The notes: generated by a model not told the origin, from the sequence alone. Counted from the stretch's first letter, positions 50,373-61,720 are shown. The stretch: DNA of 64,000 nt from Candidatus Borreliella tachyglossi (GCF_003076595.1 NZ_CP025785.1:66454-130453); one strand, 5' to 3'. A program made the numbers and translations.

Positions 50373-50550
50373 GCTATTCCTCTCCATTCAAAAATTTAAA
50401 ACATTATCATTATATAGCTTTTTTTAAAAAAAGTTGGGTCTCAGAAAAAATATGAAGTAATATAAATTTATATCTATTAAACAAAATTATTGCTATATTC
50501 ACTTAAATTATGTTTTTTTGAATTAATATATTTAAAATAGGAGCAAGTTC

Positions 50551-51240
50551 ATGCCTGAAAAAGAAAACAAATATAAATCTTATAACTATGAAATACCCAA
50601 AAATGAATTGTTTAGTTCAATGTCTCATCTATTTGGCATTATTTTATCAATAATAGGCACTACTATCCTTGTCACTCTATCAATTATCTCAGATAATTAT
50701 TTTTACGCAATGTTATTTCTTATTTATGGATGCTCAATGATATTACTATACACAATGAGCACTCTTTATCATATTTTTTTAAAAGGAACCAAAATAAAAA
50801 AAATTTTTAGAAAACTTGATCACATATCAATATTCATATTGATATCAGGAACCTATACTCCACCTTGTCTAATCCTTATACCAAGTCCTAATGGAAAAAT
50901 AATTCTTTCAATAGTTTGGGGACTCGCTATTTTAGGAATTATCTTTAAATCAATATATGTCAACAGTCCTGGATGGTTTAATGGGTGCTTATTCATACTT
51001 ATGGGATGGGTTATTATGTTTGGAATCAAATTTATTTACAACGCACTCCCCTTAAGAGGTTTTTTATACTTAGTCCTTGGAGGTATCCTTTACACAACAG
51101 GTGGAATAGTGTACGCAGCAAGCAAAAACTTAAGTCCAAAAGCAAACATGAGAATGCATGATATTTTTCATATTCTAATAATACTTGCCTCCTTTTCTCA
51201 CTTTTGGTTTATGTTGAAATATGTACTCCCTACTAATTAA
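50551..51240 (+). CDS. Haemolysin III/PAQR-family membrane protein
   Basis: The 229 residues have seven predicted helices and the conserved metal-type positions SHLFG (His26), [16 protein letters not shown] and the final [16 protein letters not shown] His pair. The PAQR/YqfA family is linked to hydrolase activity or membrane sensing; haemolysis is doubtful. It has an AGGAG site six bases before ATG. It is divergent from the PTS gene and convergent with rseP. Confidence 0.88.
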   Translation: MPEKENKYKSYNYEIPKNELFSSMSHLFGIILSIIGTTILVTLSIISDNYFYAMLFLIYGCSMILLYTMSTLYHIFLKGTKIKKIFRKLDHISIFILISGTYTPPCLILIPSPNGKIILSIVWGLAILGIIFKSIYVNSPGWFNGCLFILMGWVIMFGIKFIYNALPLRGFLYLVLGGILYTTGGIVYAASKNLSPKANMRMHDIFHILIILASFSHFWFMLKYVLPTN

Positions 51241-51279
51241 TGTAAACATCAACTTTCTATTGCACAATTTGAAAATCAA

Positions 51280-52566
51280 TCACCCCAAAATATTATTAAG
51301 ATCGTTAAAAAGTCCTAAAATAAAAAGACCCAATACCAAAACAATGCCAAAGCTGTAAAAATAATAAATAAATTTTGGCTTAAATCTCCTACCACGCAAA
51401 ATCTCAATCAGACTAATAAGAATTTGCCCTCCATCAAATACAGGAATTACAACAAAAAATAAATTCATACCAGCAACCAGTAAATTAAAAATAGCAACAG
51501 TATTAAGCCAATATGAAACTCCTAGTGAAGAAGATCCAGAAAGAATATTAACAAGTCCAACAGGCCCTACAATATTCTTAGAGTTATTTGTAAAATTAGT
51601 TAATAATGCAAAAATGGAATATAAGATATCACCTAGAACATCTAAGACTTTATTAAAAGAATTTTTAATAGCAATCCCTAAATTATCTGCTTTAATCACT
51701 CTTTCTAAACGAGGCAAGAAATAAACCCCTAAAGATTTATTCGCATCTTGAAATAACAACTTTGAAGTTAAAATTTCTCCATTCCTCTCAAATTTAATAT
51801 CCACTACATCGACATCAAGATTTATAATTAAGCTGTTTAATTCTTTGCTATTATTTAAATCCACATCATTAATCCCTATTATTTTATCATTAGTTTTAAG
51901 CCCTGCGACTTCAGCTGGGGAATTTGACTCGACCTTAGAAATAACAAGATCTATCCAAGGCCTAATTTCTCCCAAAAGCTTTTCTAAACTTGTATGCTCT
52001 TTGAAGCTAACATTCTCACTACCTCTTGAAATTGTGAAAGTTATATCAACTTCTTTGACTGGAACAGCTTGCTTTAAATCGGAAAAATACCTGATATCAC
52101 TAGTATTAACACGTGAAATAATATCCCCATCTCTAAAATTGCTTACACTATTCTTATTTGTAACATTTATTTTGCTAGGATAATCAAAAATAATAATGCC
52201 TACCATCTCTATTATTATAAAAAACATAAATCCCAAAATTAAATTAAAAAGAGGTCCTGCAAAGTATATCAATATTTTCTTAAAATTAGAAATACCAAAA
52301 AGAGAATCTTTATCTGCTTCAATCTGCCTACCCAATCTAAGTTCATTTCCTAAGTGTTCAGCTCCTTTAAGCTTGCAATAGCCTCCCAAAAATATAGGAG
52401 AAAATCTATACTCCGTGCCCTTTACTTTGAATTTAAAAATGCTGGGACCTATTCCAACAGAAAAAACTTCAACCTTAACCCTAAAAAGCTTTGCAAATAA
52501 AAAATGGCCTAGTTCATGAATAAATATTATAAGGCTAAAACCCAAAAGACTAAACAAAACAGACAT
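51280..52566 (-). CDS. rseP: Site-2 metalloprotease RseP
   Basis: The Zn motif HELGH (17-21) is in the first helix and the third ligand Asp is in VFDGGQ near the C-terminus. One or two PDZ-like segments (about 130-290) lie between, with four membrane helices overall. The 428 residues match RseP/YaeL. It cleaves within the membrane; its substrate in Borrelia is unknown. GGGAGG precedes the ATG. Confidence 0.93.
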   Translation of the reverse strand: MSVLFSLLGFSLIIFIHELGHFLFAKLFRVKVEVFSVGIGPSIFKFKVKGTEYRFSPIFLGGYCKLKGAEHLGNELRLGRQIEADKDSLFGISNFKKILIYFAGPLFNLILGFMFFIIIEMVGIIIFDYPSKINVTNKNSVSNFRDGDIISRVNTSDIRYFSDLKQAVPVKEVDITFTISRGSENVSFKEHTSLEKLLGEIRPWIDLVISKVESNSPAEVAGLKTNDKIIGINDVDLNNSKELNSLIINLDVDVVDIKFERNGEILTSKLLFQDANKSLGVYFLPRLERVIKADNLGIAIKNSFNKVLDVLGDILYSIFALLTNFTNNSKNIVGPVGLVNILSGSSSLGVSYWLNTVAIFNLLVAGMNLFFVVIPVFDGGQILISLIEILRGRRFKPKFIYYFYSFGIVLVLGLFILGLFNDLNNILG

Positions 52567-52585
52567 AAATTCCTCCCAAAAATGC

Positions 52586-53449
52586 CTACGATAAGTATAA
52601 ATAAAATATAGGACCTGTTAAAAGGAATGAATCAATCGAATCAAGAGCGCCGCCTCTTCCAGGGATAATATTGCCAGAGTCCTTAACTCCTGCACTACGC
52701 TTAAGTCCAGACTCAAATAAATCGCCAATAATAGTAAAAAATCCTATTAGTACACCAAAAATCACAGCTTCACCGTAGGTCAAATTTATTAGCCCTAAAA
52801 ATACTACAATTACTGCAACAAGAACAGAAAACAATATTCCACTTAAAAATCCCATTATAGTCTTATTGGGGCTGATAATTGTGGGCCTATAACTATTTTT
52901 TCCAAAAAAATATCCACAAAGATAAGCAAAAGTATCATTACCACTAACCATAGCAAAAAGTATCAATAAAAGAATAGGAGCCTTTGGTAAAGTAGTAATA
53001 GCAACAATAAATGAAATTAAAATACCCGGATATATAAGTATAAAAATTATTGAAGTGGCCTGCAATAAAAAATTAACAATTTCATGTTCTTTAATGAAAA
53101 CCAAATTGACAATCCAGTTACTAAAAACTAAAGCTATAACTAAATAAAATATCACATTTATACCCAAATCAAAAATATTGAAATGCACATACGTCAAGAT
53201 TGGAGGAAATATTCCTACAAGAAAAGCTAAAACACTTGAAATAGCAGAGGATTTAACCTTAAGCAAATCATTAACTTCCTTAGCAGAAATTCCACTAAAA
53301 ATAAAAAGTAAAATATTAATGAACAAATAACTTTTAAATTCCAAAAATATTAAAAACAGAATTAAAGGAACAAAAAACATAAATGTACCAAGTCGCGCAA
53401 TAAATGTCAACTTTTTAGACCTAAAACCAAACAAATTTTCATCTCCCAA
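52586..53449 (-). CDS. cdsA: CDP-diacylglycerol synthase
   Basis: It makes CDP-diacylglycerol from phosphatidate and CTP. About eight helices are present, with the signature [18 protein letters not shown] followed by [10 protein letters not shown] near the C-terminus (287 residues). The start is TTG 53449, overlapping the uppS end by 11 bases. Confidence 0.94.
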   Translation of the reverse strand: MGDENLFGFRSKKLTFIARLGTFMFFVPLILFLIFLEFKSYLFINILLFIFSGISAKEVNDLLKVKSSAISSVLAFLVGIFPPILTYVHFNIFDLGINVIFYLVIALVFSNWIVNLVFIKEHEIVNFLLQATSIIFILIYPGILISFIVAITTLPKAPILLLILFAMVSGNDTFAYLCGYFFGKNSYRPTIISPNKTIMGFLSGILFSVLVAVIVVFLGLINLTYGEAVIFGVLIGFFTIIGDLFESGLKRSAGVKDSGNIIPGRGGALDSIDSFLLTGPIFYLYLS

Positions 53450-54131
53450 AATTTCTCTTCCTATTTCTAAAACATTCTAAATCTTCACCATAATTAGAAA
53501 TAAAATACTCTGGCCACAAAATATTTGAAAAAACAAATTCACAATAAGCAATTCTCCATAAAAGAAAATTGCTTATTCGCATATCTCCACCAGTACGTAT
53601 TAAAAGGTCGGGATCACAAAGCTCCGGATTGTCTAAAAATTTAGAAAACTTAATTTCATCTAAGGCCTCGAGATTTAAATCACTCCTCAGAATTCTATGG
53701 ACAGCTCTAACTATTTCATTTCGACCACCATAATTAATTGCTAAATTCAAAATAATCCCGTCAAAATCTTTAGTAAAATCAATAGCGTCAATGATTGCTT
53801 TCCTTACCCCCCTATCCAAAGCCTCAATGTCCCCAGAAACTATTATTTTTATATTATTTGTACTGTAAAACTCAAATTCAGTGCTTAAATAATTGACAAT
53901 TAAAAGCATTAAATCTTCTATCTCGTGCTTTGTCCTACTCCAATTTTCTGTAGAGAAAACATAAAATGACAAATACTTTATACCCAATTTTAAAGAATGC
54001 TTGATAATCTCCTTAGCTCTCTTTAAACCCTCTTTATGCCCTTCAAGAGAAGATAGACCTCTTTCCAAAGCCCATCTTCTATTTCCATCCATAATGATTC
54101 CAACATGCATTGGAAGAGATTCGCTATTCAT
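53439..54131 (-). CDS. uppS: Undecaprenyl diphosphate synthase
   Basis: [15 protein letters not shown] (catalytic Asp15), [15 protein letters not shown] and the [15 protein letters not shown] segment are full cis-prenyltransferase signatures. The 230 residues make the C55 lipid carrier for the cell wall. It lies between frr and cdsA with short spacing. Confidence 0.96.
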   Translation of the reverse strand: MNSESLPMHVGIIMDGNRRWALERGLSSLEGHKEGLKRAKEIIKHSLKLGIKYLSFYVFSTENWSRTKHEIEDLMLLIVNYLSTEFEFYSTNNIKIIVSGDIEALDRGVRKAIIDAIDFTKDFDGIILNLAINYGGRNEIVRAVHRILRSDLNLEALDEIKFSKFLDNPELCDPDLLIRTGGDMRISNFLLWRIAYCEFVFSNILWPEYFISNYGEDLECFRNRKRNFGR

Positions 54132-54135
54132 AAAC

Positions 54136-54690
54136 CTAAACTTCCATTATCTCTTTTGTTTTTAAATCTAAAATTCCATCTATTCTCTTAATATAAGAAT
54201 TAGTAACCTTTTGAACATCCTCCAAAATCCGTCGTAAATCATCCTCCGTAATCTCAGAATCTTTCTCTCGCTTTTTTGCCCAAGTATTTAACTCCTGCCT
54301 CACATGCCTAGCTGCAACTCTATATTCCTCAGCTATCTTTTTTGCCTGCTTGACAATTTCTTTACGCCTCTCAACAGTAAGCGCAGGTACCTTAATCCTA
54401 AGCACTGCTCCATCACTTGAAGGGTTCATAGAAAGGTCAGAATTAAGTATAGCCTGTTCTATCTTAGCCAACAAACTTTTATCCCAAGGTTGAATAACAA
54501 CCATCCTCGCCTCAGGAATACCAATATTAGCAACCCTACTTAAAGGAATTTTTTCTCCATAATAATCAACTAACACTTTATCAAAAATAGCACTACTGAT
54601 TCTACCCGTTCTTAAAGATTTATATTCACTCTCAAGAGACAAAAGAACTTTATCCATCTTATCGTCCAATAAAGCCTTATATTCCTCCAT
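54136..54690 (-). CDS. frr: Ribosome recycling factor
   Basis: The 184 residues show the three-helix bundle pattern: [38 protein letters not shown] and the C-terminal [17 protein letters not shown]. With EF-G it splits post-termination ribosomes. GGAGG precedes the ATG. Confidence 0.97.
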   Translation of the reverse strand: MEEYKALLDDKMDKVLLSLESEYKSLRTGRISSAIFDKVLVDYYGEKIPLSRVANIGIPEARMVVIQPWDKSLLAKIEQAILNSDLSMNPSSDGAVLRIKVPALTVERRKEIVKQAKKIAEEYRVAARHVRQELNTWAKKREKDSEITEDDLRRILEDVQKVTNSYIKRIDGILDLKTKEIMEV

Positions 54691-54729
54691 TCAAGCCTCC
54701 TAAAAAATCAAAAAGGCAACAATGAATTA

Positions 54730-55566
54730 TCACCCAACACCTAAATATTTAAAATCAACTATCTCGATCTTGCTTGAAATCGATTTTGAAATCTCCTCAA
54801 TCTTTTCTCCAACAGTAAGCTTATCATCCTTGACAAAGCCCTGCTCTAAGAGAGAAATTTCTCCCAAATGCTTTTTAAGTTTCCCAGACACTATCCCCTT
54901 AATTATATCGGCAGGTTTCCCACTAGCTTCCATCTGTCTAATAAACACTTCTTCCTGATCTTTAACATAATTAGGACAAATACTATCAACATCTAAATAA
55001 AGCGGAGCAAAAGCTGCTACATGTAAAGCTAAATCCATTGCAAGACTATTCAAGTTCTCATTTTCTATTTTTGAAACATCATCTACCCTTAATTTAACAA
55101 AAACGCCTATTTTAGATTGCTCACCATGAAGATAATTTTTAACAAGCTCATTAGATGTAATACTCGTAAGGAAAATCTTCTTTACTTGAATATTTTCCTT
55201 GATCGTAGCTGCTAAATTCTTAATTTCATGTTCTTGCTCACTATCTAGAGAATCCTTACCACTCTCAACTAATTGCTGTATTAAAGAATTTCCAAGATTC
55301 ACAAAATCATTATTCATGGCAACAAAATCTGTTTCACATGACATAAGCAAAAGACCCACTCTCTCTTTGCTTATATAAGAGAATACTCTTCCCTCCTTAG
55401 CATCCCTATCACTCCTTTTATCCGCTGATGCAATTCCCATCTCTCTAAGTTTCCTCTTAGCCAATTCAAAATCACCGCCAACAGTATCCAATGCTTTCTT
55501 ACAATCACTAAATCCAGCCCCAGTTGCATCTCTGAGCTTTTTTACCTCTTGAGGACTAATACTCAT
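54730..55566 (-). CDS. tsf: Elongation factor Ts
   Basis: The N-terminal UBA-like domain ([19 protein letters not shown]) and the [10 protein letters not shown] core are present, and the C-terminal tail is of the short bacterial form (278 residues). It recharges EF-Tu with GTP. It follows rpsB by one base, the usual pair, with AAGGAG before ATG. Confidence 0.97.
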   Translation of the reverse strand: MSISPQEVKKLRDATGAGFSDCKKALDTVGGDFELAKRKLREMGIASADKRSDRDAKEGRVFSYISKERVGLLLMSCETDFVAMNNDFVNLGNSLIQQLVESGKDSLDSEQEHEIKNLAATIKENIQVKKIFLTSITSNELVKNYLHGEQSKIGVFVKLRVDDVSKIENENLNSLAMDLALHVAAFAPLYLDVDSICPNYVKDQEEVFIRQMEASGKPADIIKGIVSGKLKKHLGEISLLEQGFVKDDKLTVGEKIEEISKSISSKIEIVDFKYLGVG

Positions 55567-55567
55567 A

Positions 55568-56350
55568 TTATTCTCCTTTATCTTCCTCTAATTCTCTTGT
55601 ATTATTCTTAACTCCAATTTCATCCATTAAGTCTTCTTCATTCAAATTTTCAACTATTTGAATCCCAACTTCCTTATCGCTCTCCAAGATAGCATCAGAT
55701 ATTATCTTGGTAAATAAAGCAACAGAACGAATTGCATCATCATTCCCAGGAATTGGACAATCAATTACATCTGGATTGCAATTTGTATCAACAACTGAAA
55801 TAATAGGGATACCAAGTTTTCTAGCTTCATTGATAACTATTTGCTCTCTCTTAGGATCAATAATAAAAATTGCACCCGGCAGATCCTCCATATCCTTAAT
55901 CCCAGTTAAATTCTTAGCTAATTTTAACTTTTCTCGATTAAGTTGAGAAACTTCCTTCTTACTAATCATATCAAAAGTCCCATCAACTTCCATTTTTTCT
56001 AATTTTTTTAGCTTTTGAACCGATTTCTTAATCGTATTAAAATTTGAAAGCATCCCGCCAAGCCATCTATTATTCACATAAGGCATATCACTTCTTTTAG
56101 CCTCCTGTTCGATGATCTCGCTTGCTTGCTTTTTAGTCCCAACAAACAAAACCTTTTTCCCACTCTTTATCACGCTTTGAACAAGTTCATAAGAATCCTT
56201 AATGCCTTGCAAAGTCTTTTGTAAATCCAAAATATGTATCTCATTTCTTTCTGAAAAGATAAATCTTTTCATCCTTGGATCAAGCCTTTTCACTTGATGC
56301 CCAAAATGAACTCCAGCTTCTAAAAGGCTCTTCATTGTAATAACTGCCAA
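55568..56350 (-). CDS. rpsB: 30S ribosomal protein S2
   Basis: [19 protein letters not shown] is the S2 N-terminus, and [13 protein letters not shown] and [17 protein letters not shown] are core motifs (260 residues). The start is TTG 56350, five bases after AGGAGG; the ATG six codons later would lose the conserved first residues. It ends with an acidic tail ([11 protein letters not shown]). Confidence 0.97.
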   Translation of the reverse strand: MAVITMKSLLEAGVHFGHQVKRLDPRMKRFIFSERNEIHILDLQKTLQGIKDSYELVQSVIKSGKKVLFVGTKKQASEIIEQEAKRSDMPYVNNRWLGGMLSNFNTIKKSVQKLKKLEKMEVDGTFDMISKKEVSQLNREKLKLAKNLTGIKDMEDLPGAIFIIDPKREQIVINEARKLGIPIISVVDTNCNPDVIDCPIPGNDDAIRSVALFTKIISDAILESDKEVGIQIVENLNEEDLMDEIGVKNNTRELEEDKGE

Positions 56351-56385
56351 AATGACCTCCTAAGTCCTTCTCTTTTACTCACTAC

Positions 56386-56988
56386 TTACATAGCGGAAAT
56401 TACTTTTTCTCTAATAAGAATATCATAAAATAACCCAATTGGTAAGCCTACTATATTTGAATAGCTGCCATTAATATATTCAATTAAAATCTCCGCAACG
56501 CCATTCTTAAGACTTATGCCACCAGATTTATCTCTCCAATGTCCAAGAGCAATATAATGATGAACAATATCTGGATTTAACTCCCTAAATTTAATAAGTG
56601 AAATCTCACAAGCTTTCACTTCTCTCTCTTTTATTGGAATAAATATACAAAAACTAGTTTCTACCTCAACAAGCTTATTACTATACCACCCTATTATTCT
56701 ATTAAAAGCTTCTTTTTCGTCTCTTATTTTACCAACATAAACCAAGTCATCCCTTAACAGAGTATCAACAGTAATTAAGCATTTATCCTTGCCGTATTTT
56801 TCAATAGCACTAGCAAGCTTAAGATTAGCTATTTTTTCTGTAGCACTATCCTCGACTAATTTCATTATTGAATCCTCATCAATTTCAACACTAAGGGACA
56901 AAAAATTAATTTTCAAAGACTCTAAAAACTTGGCTCTAGAAGGAGAACTTGATACAAGCACAATCTCAAAATTTTCCTTATAAATCAT
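56386..56988 (-). CDS. maf: Maf-like nucleotide pyrophosphatase
   Basis: VSSSPSRAKFLESL matches the Maf start motif SxSPRRxxLL; the conserved EKI and VDTLLRDD (usually ADTVV) and the GxxGxSGG-like DKSGGISLKNG follow. Maf proteins hydrolyse modified nucleotides or dTTP/UTP. The 200 residues are typical. It overlaps the downstream end of the small membrane gene by 11 bases. Confidence 0.85.
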   Translation of the reverse strand: MIYKENFEIVLVSSSPSRAKFLESLKINFLSLSVEIDEDSIMKLVEDSATEKIANLKLASAIEKYGKDKCLITVDTLLRDDLVYVGKIRDEKEAFNRIIGWYSNKLVEVETSFCIFIPIKEREVKACEISLIKFRELNPDIVHHYIALGHWRDKSGGISLKNGVAEILIEYINGSYSNIVGLPIGLFYDILIREKVISAM

Positions 56989-57256
56989 TCTTACTTCTCT
57001 CGGAAAATCTTAATAAAAAGATCAAGACCACTGATCCAATAATAGGAAACAAATAAAATAAAAAATCTATGTATCTATTATAATAATCGAAGTAAAAAAT
57101 AGGTATAAAAAATAAAAATAAAACACTCCCCAAGAAACTTACCAAATAAACCAGTAAAAATCCAAACTTCAATATACCAAAAACGACAACAAAAAAACTT
57201 ATCACAAAGGAAATAACAATATTAGTTAAAATTAAATGGAAAAAAAATGTTAACAT
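56978..57256 (-). CDS. Small membrane protein of unknown function
   Basis: The 92 residues hold three hydrophobic helices (about 4-27, 30-53 and 60-82) with a short basic tail (RFSERSKNDL). It lies between the lipoprotein and maf in one run of minus-strand genes. No family is recognised. Confidence 0.65.
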   Translation of the reverse strand: MLTFFFHLILTNIVISFVISFFVVVFGILKFGFLLVYLVSFLGSVLFLFFIPIFYFDYYNRYIDFLFYLFPIIGSVVLIFLLRFSERSKNDL

Positions 57257-57269
57257 GATTTGCCTTCAA

Positions 57270-58037
57270 CTAACTCTCCAAGCTAAAACTATCTACACTA
57301 CCTATATCAAGAACAACACTATAAAGATCATCTTCAATAGCATTACCCACTGCCATAACAAAAATTACTAAATTATACTTAGGAGAAATATCTTTAGTAA
57401 AAAAATCTTTGTTAATATGCTTAAGATCAAGTGGCCGTTTCTCAATATCTGAAACTTTGGATTTTTTAAGAGCTTCATAAAATTCAATATATGAGTCATC
57501 TACAACATAAGATCTATATACAGTCTGAGCATCTACAAGGAGAGGTGCTGAAGAATCACTACCTTTCCTTATACTAAGCAAAACAGATCCAGGATTGCTC
57601 TTTCTTAAATTTTCAAAATTAAATTCAAAATATAAGGGAAACCTACCCTTAACCCAACTTGGATCTAATTTTAAAGTCGGCCTTCCTGAAAAACGATCAT
57701 GATCTAAATTTATCTTGTAAAACCCTCTCTTGTTAAACTCAGTAACATTATTAAAAACCCCCTTTAAAGCATCAAAATCCTTTTGAACACTCTTTGTAAA
57801 ACTATTAGAATGATAATTTGAACCTTCCGGATAAAATTTATAATATATATCAAACCCCCTCACCTTAAAAGCATTAGGTTTATTAAAATACCCAAAAGGT
57901 ATTAGAAAAGCAAGAGTATCTCTAGAAGCTCTACTATCAACTTTAACAGGAGAATCAACGATTGCGATATTCTCAATTCCACAACCAAAAATTAATAAAA
58001 AAATGATCAAAAATATATTACTATAAACCTTTTTCAT
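57270..58037 (-). CDS. Lipoprotein of unknown function
   Basis: ATG 58037 gives MKKVYSNIFLIIFLLIFGCG, a clear signal peptide with lipobox Cys19. The longer frame to 58175 adds hydrophobic residues overlapping the neighbour and is rejected. The mature part (about 235 residues) is beta-rich and has no family I know (GRPTLKLDPSWVKGRF, VLSILRKGSD-like segments). The 22-base gap to the preceding gene suggests co-transcription. Position of BB0125. Confidence 0.8.
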   Translation of the reverse strand: MKKVYSNIFLIIFLLIFGCGIENIAIVDSPVKVDSRASRDTLAFLIPFGYFNKPNAFKVRGFDIYYKFYPEGSNYHSNSFTKSVQKDFDALKGVFNNVTEFNKRGFYKINLDHDRFSGRPTLKLDPSWVKGRFPLYFEFNFENLRKSNPGSVLLSIRKGSDSSAPLLVDAQTVYRSYVVDDSYIEFYEALKKSKVSDIEKRPLDLKHINKDFFTKDISPKYNLVIFVMAVGNAIEDDLYSVVLDIGSVDSFSLES

Positions 58038-58059
58038 GCTGTAACAAAAATAAACAAAA

Positions 58060-58665
58060 TCATTTAAGATACCAAAGTTTATTCTTGGCAAAATTAACAT
58101 ATAAGTTATTCTCATAAGAAAAATTAGAAACTTGCTCATATATCTCAATAGCCAAGCTTTTATCTCTATCCTCAATTAACAATGCCTTACTAAGCAATGC
58201 TCTTATTTTAATAAAGTCTAATTTGGTTTGATTGATAACATTATCATAAACCAGTAAAGCATCTTCCATTTGTCCCATCTTTTCATAAATCACAGCTTTA
58301 TTAACGTAGGCAAGTTCCCTTTCAATCCGTCCTGACCTAATAACAATATTTAAATCATCAAGAGCTTCCTTATATAAACCTTTACTTTGAAAATAAGTAG
58401 ATCTTGCTAGATAAAATCTTGCAAGATATTCATAAGACACATCAGCAATCTTATTTATAGATTCCTCTATTTTAATCGCTATTTTTCTTTTCTCTTCAAG
58501 ATTCTTTTCTCTCAAATACATATTTAAATCGCTTTCAAGACCTTCTACTATTCCCCCCCCCGCCTTAACATAATCCACATCCATAGAATTATAAAAAATA
58601 ACTATAATTCCAACGAAAACAATAATTGCGAGGATCCCCATAAAAAATTTATTCTTAAACATCAA
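58060..58665 (-). CDS. TPR-repeat protein with N-terminal anchor
   Basis: The 201-residue protein has one N-terminal hydrophobic segment (FFMGILAIIVFVGIIVIFYN) and then helix pairs typical of TPRs (YLARFYLARSTYFQSKGLYK; AYVNKAVIYEKMGQMEDAL). Its ATG overlaps the rpsA stop by 11 bases. It likely faces the periplasm; the partner is unknown. Confidence 0.78.
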   Translation of the reverse strand: MMFKNKFFMGILAIIVFVGIIVIFYNSMDVDYVKAGGGIVEGLESDLNMYLREKNLEEKRKIAIKIEESINKIADVSYEYLARFYLARSTYFQSKGLYKEALDDLNIVIRSGRIERELAYVNKAVIYEKMGQMEDALLVYDNVINQTKLDFIKIRALLSKALLIEDRDKSLAIEIYEQVSNFSYENNLYVNFAKNKLWYLK

Positions 58666-60316
58666 TATCCCTCTTTAGCAGACTCGCAAAGGGTTTATAA
58701 GACTCTTCATCATTTTCCCTAAATAAATAGGAAGAAACTTCCTCTCTTGATTCTTGACTCTTATATTCCCTATAAGAGAGTAAAACCAACTTATTCTTGA
58801 AATCAATACTCGTTATTATAACTTTAAGCTTATCTCCAACATTCAAATTTTCAAAAGTATCCAAACTGGACTCTTTAGTATCTCCAAGTTGAATTTTACT
58901 AATAAATCCCATTATTTTATTATAAACTCTTACCTGAACTCCCTTTGATTTCTTCTCAATAACTTCAACTTCAAGAGAATCACCTTTTTTATAACTCTTA
59001 GAAAAATCATCCCAAGGATTCTCCTCTAACTGTTTAATCCCCAATCTAATGTTCTGCCTCTTTGCATCAAATTCAATAACTTTTCCACTAATCGAGCTAC
59101 CCAAGTTAAAGTAATCCTCGGAATCGATATCCTCAACCCAAGAAATATCAAATTTACTAATGTATGCATCTACTCCCTCTTCAATATTAACAAAAGCACC
59201 TGTCTTTGTAATATTCTTAACAACACCCTGAACAACCTTTCCAACAGAAAATCTCTCAGACAAAGTATCCCAAGGATTCCCATTAACTTGCTTAATCCCC
59301 AAAGATATTTTTTGACTTTCCCTGTCTATCTCTAAAATCTTAACTTCTATAATTTGTCCGATCTTAACTACTTCCTGAGCACTCTTTATTACTTTAACCC
59401 AAGAAAAATTACTTATATGAAGAAATCCTGATATCTCACTATCAAGTTCAACTACAGCGCCAAAGGGCAATATCTTAATAACTTTTCCCTTAACAATACT
59501 TCCAACCTCATACTTAGATTCAACAAAATCCCATGGATTTGCCTTTAAAGCCTTAAGAGATAACTCCATCTTTCCTGTAGTAGTATTTAGTCTGATGATT
59601 TGCAATCTCAACTTATCACCAACATTGATAAAGTTTTCAATATTTTCAACACGATTAAATGCAATATTCCTCTTATGTAATACTCCTAAAACAAAATCCC
59701 TAACCTTTATAATAGCACCATAATCTGTAAGTCTCTCGACAACTCCATCAACTATATCTCCCTCATTATAAGCACCAACAAGCTCTCTTCGCCTCAAAAT
59801 CTCTCGATCTTTTTCTAAAGTTCGTCTATCAAAAATAAGTTTAAGTCCATCTGTTTTATTTGCCTCAATAACATAAAATTCAACAATTGAACCCCTTTTT
59901 AATTTTTCGTCTCTAGACTTAGAACTCAAATAAGATGGCATAAATCCAGTAATATTACCATTAATTTGAATCTTATATCCACTTGGAAGTTCAAACAAAA
60001 CCTTACCCTTAAGTACTTTCCTACTCGCAATATACTCATCAACTTTGTCTTGAAAATTTAGAGAATCAAGCTTTTCAACACTAAGAATCAACCCCAATTC
60101 TCCCCCAATTCTTGCAACTATTGCATCAAGCCTATCTCCAACACTTGGAATGGTTTCAAATTCATCAATTTTAATAAAACCTTCAGATTTATAACCAATA
60201 TCTACAAGTACATAATCCTTCATAATATTTACAACAATACCAGAAACATTACTCCCAAGTTCTACTTTCTCAAGAACCTTTAGATAATTTTCTTGTAAAT
60301 CTTCCTGATTTTCCAT
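58655..60316 (-). CDS. rpsA: 30S ribosomal protein S1
   Basis: The 553 residues carry about six S1 OB-fold repeats, the clear ones opening with GSIVKGKVIKILPFGAVVEL, GKVVQGVVKNITKTGAFVNI and KGDSLEVEVIEKKSKGVQVR. Each of repeats 3-5 ends with the NPWD motif. S1 brings mRNA to the ribosome. AGAGG precedes the ATG. It follows cmk by ten bases, a common bacterial pairing. Confidence 0.95.
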   Translation of the reverse strand: MENQEDLQENYLKVLEKVELGSNVSGIVVNIMKDYVLVDIGYKSEGFIKIDEFETIPSVGDRLDAIVARIGGELGLILSVEKLDSLNFQDKVDEYIASRKVLKGKVLFELPSGYKIQINGNITGFMPSYLSSKSRDEKLKRGSIVEFYVIEANKTDGLKLIFDRRTLEKDREILRRRELVGAYNEGDIVDGVVERLTDYGAIIKVRDFVLGVLHKRNIAFNRVENIENFINVGDKLRLQIIRLNTTTGKMELSLKALKANPWDFVESKYEVGSIVKGKVIKILPFGAVVELDSEISGFLHISNFSWVKVIKSAQEVVKIGQIIEVKILEIDRESQKISLGIKQVNGNPWDTLSERFSVGKVVQGVVKNITKTGAFVNIEEGVDAYISKFDISWVEDIDSEDYFNLGSSISGKVIEFDAKRQNIRLGIKQLEENPWDDFSKSYKKGDSLEVEVIEKKSKGVQVRVYNKIMGFISKIQLGDTKESSLDTFENLNVGDKLKVIITSIDFKNKLVLLSYREYKSQESREEVSSYLFRENDEESYKPFASLLKRDIDV

Positions 60317-60326
60317 TCACACCTCT

Positions 60327-60986
60327 CTATAACATTTTTTTCAAATTAAAAGTCTCTATGATAATACGGCATACATCTTCCAAGCATTTATAGCTTGTAT
60401 CAATATAAAAAACATCTGCAGCTAATTTCAATTTACCATACTCTCTATTCTTATCAATTTCATCCCGCCTTCCTAGTGCTTGCTCTAACTCCTCCAAAAT
60501 TATATCTCCATCTCTTTGCTTATATCGCCTTAAAGCACGCACTTTAACAGAAGCATCAAGATATACTTTAAATTCAGCTTCTGGAAAAACTACAGTAGTA
60601 ATATCCCTACCCTCTATTATATAATTATCATTCCCTAATTTAACTATTTCTTTTAACTTTTTATTCACAATATGCCTAATGCCACCATAAGAAGAATAAA
60701 GAGAAACTTGGAGATCTATTTTTTCATTTAAAATATGAGTTACAATATTTTCACCATTAAGCAAAAAATGAACACCGTTAAATTTTATATCATTTTGAGA
60801 AATAAGTTCCAAAACTTTGCTCTCGCTAAGCAAATCATATTCATTTAGAGTAAACTTTTGAGCAATTAAAGTTATTACCCTATAAAGATACCCAGAACTA
60901 ATAAACTTAAAATTCAATCTCATTCCCAGCTCTTCAGCAATAGTACTTTTTCCTGAAGCTGAAGGGCCATCAATTGCAATTATCAT
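60327..60986 (-). CDS. cmk: Cytidylate kinase
   Basis: MIIAIDGPSASGKST is the P-loop; ISSGYLYR and the RRDEIDKNRE lid follow, and the 219 residues match Cmk. It phosphorylates CMP and dCMP. AGAGG precedes the ATG, and it overlaps the pseudouridine synthase stop by 4 bases. Confidence 0.95.
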   Translation of the reverse strand: MIIAIDGPSASGKSTIAEELGMRLNFKFISSGYLYRVITLIAQKFTLNEYDLLSESKVLELISQNDIKFNGVHFLLNGENIVTHILNEKIDLQVSLYSSYGGIRHIVNKKLKEIVKLGNDNYIIEGRDITTVVFPEAEFKVYLDASVKVRALRRYKQRDGDIILEELEQALGRRDEIDKNREYGKLKLAADVFYIDTSYKCLEDVCRIIIETFNLKKML

Positions 60987-61720
60987 TTAGCACCTCTTAA
61001 AAGCTTCAACTTTAATTTATTAACCCTAGATAAAGGAACAACTCCAATATGCCCTTCTTTTAAATTATCCAATTTGATATTACCTATTCTAATTCTGTGA
61101 ACCTTATTTAAAAAAATATTTCTACTTAAAAAGACTTTTCGAATCTCTCTGTTCTTACCCTCCGTTAAAACCAACCTAACAGAATTATTGCTAAGAATAG
61201 TATAAGATTTCAACTTAAAAATTTCTTTATCTATTTTGATTCCCCGTTTAAAATTAATAAGCAAATTTTCATCAATATCCCGCTTCGCCTCAACAATATA
61301 TTCTTTTTCAACCTCACCCCTAGGATGAACAATACTATTTGCAAATTGCCCATCATTAGTAAAAAGCAACAAACCTGAACTTTTAAAATCAAGTCTACCA
61401 ATTGAGAATAGACGTTCGCTAAATAAAGGTTGCACTAAAGATATTGCTAATTTTCTTCCACTTGGATCAAAATTAGCACACAAATAATTTTTAGGTTTAT
61501 TAAGAGCTATATAAACCTTGTTTTTAAGCCCAGACTCTTTAAAAACAAATATATGTCTCTTATACTTGACACTATCCCCTAAAATTACCCTATCTCCGAG
61601 CTTTGCAACCTTACCGTTTATTTTTACAAGATTTTTTCTTATCAGCTCCTCACAAAATCTCCTAGAACCTATACCTTTGCCTGCCAAAAAAACATGAACT
61701 CTAAGCCCTCTGCTGTTCAT
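60983..61720 (-). CDS. RsuA/RluB-family pseudouridine synthase
   Basis: The N-terminal S4 RNA-binding domain (LAGKGIGSRRFCEELIRKN) is followed by the catalytic domain with Asp in IGRLDFKSSGLLLFTNDG and the NREIRKVF motif. It modifies rRNA, probably 23S (RluB type) by similarity. ATG 61720 or TTG 61729 could be the start; both have AAGGA nearby. It overlaps the scpA end. Confidence 0.88.
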   Translation of the reverse strand: MNSRGLRVHVFLAGKGIGSRRFCEELIRKNLVKINGKVAKLGDRVILGDSVKYKRHIFVFKESGLKNKVYIALNKPKNYLCANFDPSGRKLAISLVQPLFSERLFSIGRLDFKSSGLLLFTNDGQFANSIVHPRGEVEKEYIVEAKRDIDENLLINFKRGIKIDKEIFKLKSYTILSNNSVRLVLTEGKNREIRKVFLSRNIFLNKVHRIRIGNIKLDNLKEGHIGVVPLSRVNKLKLKLLRGAK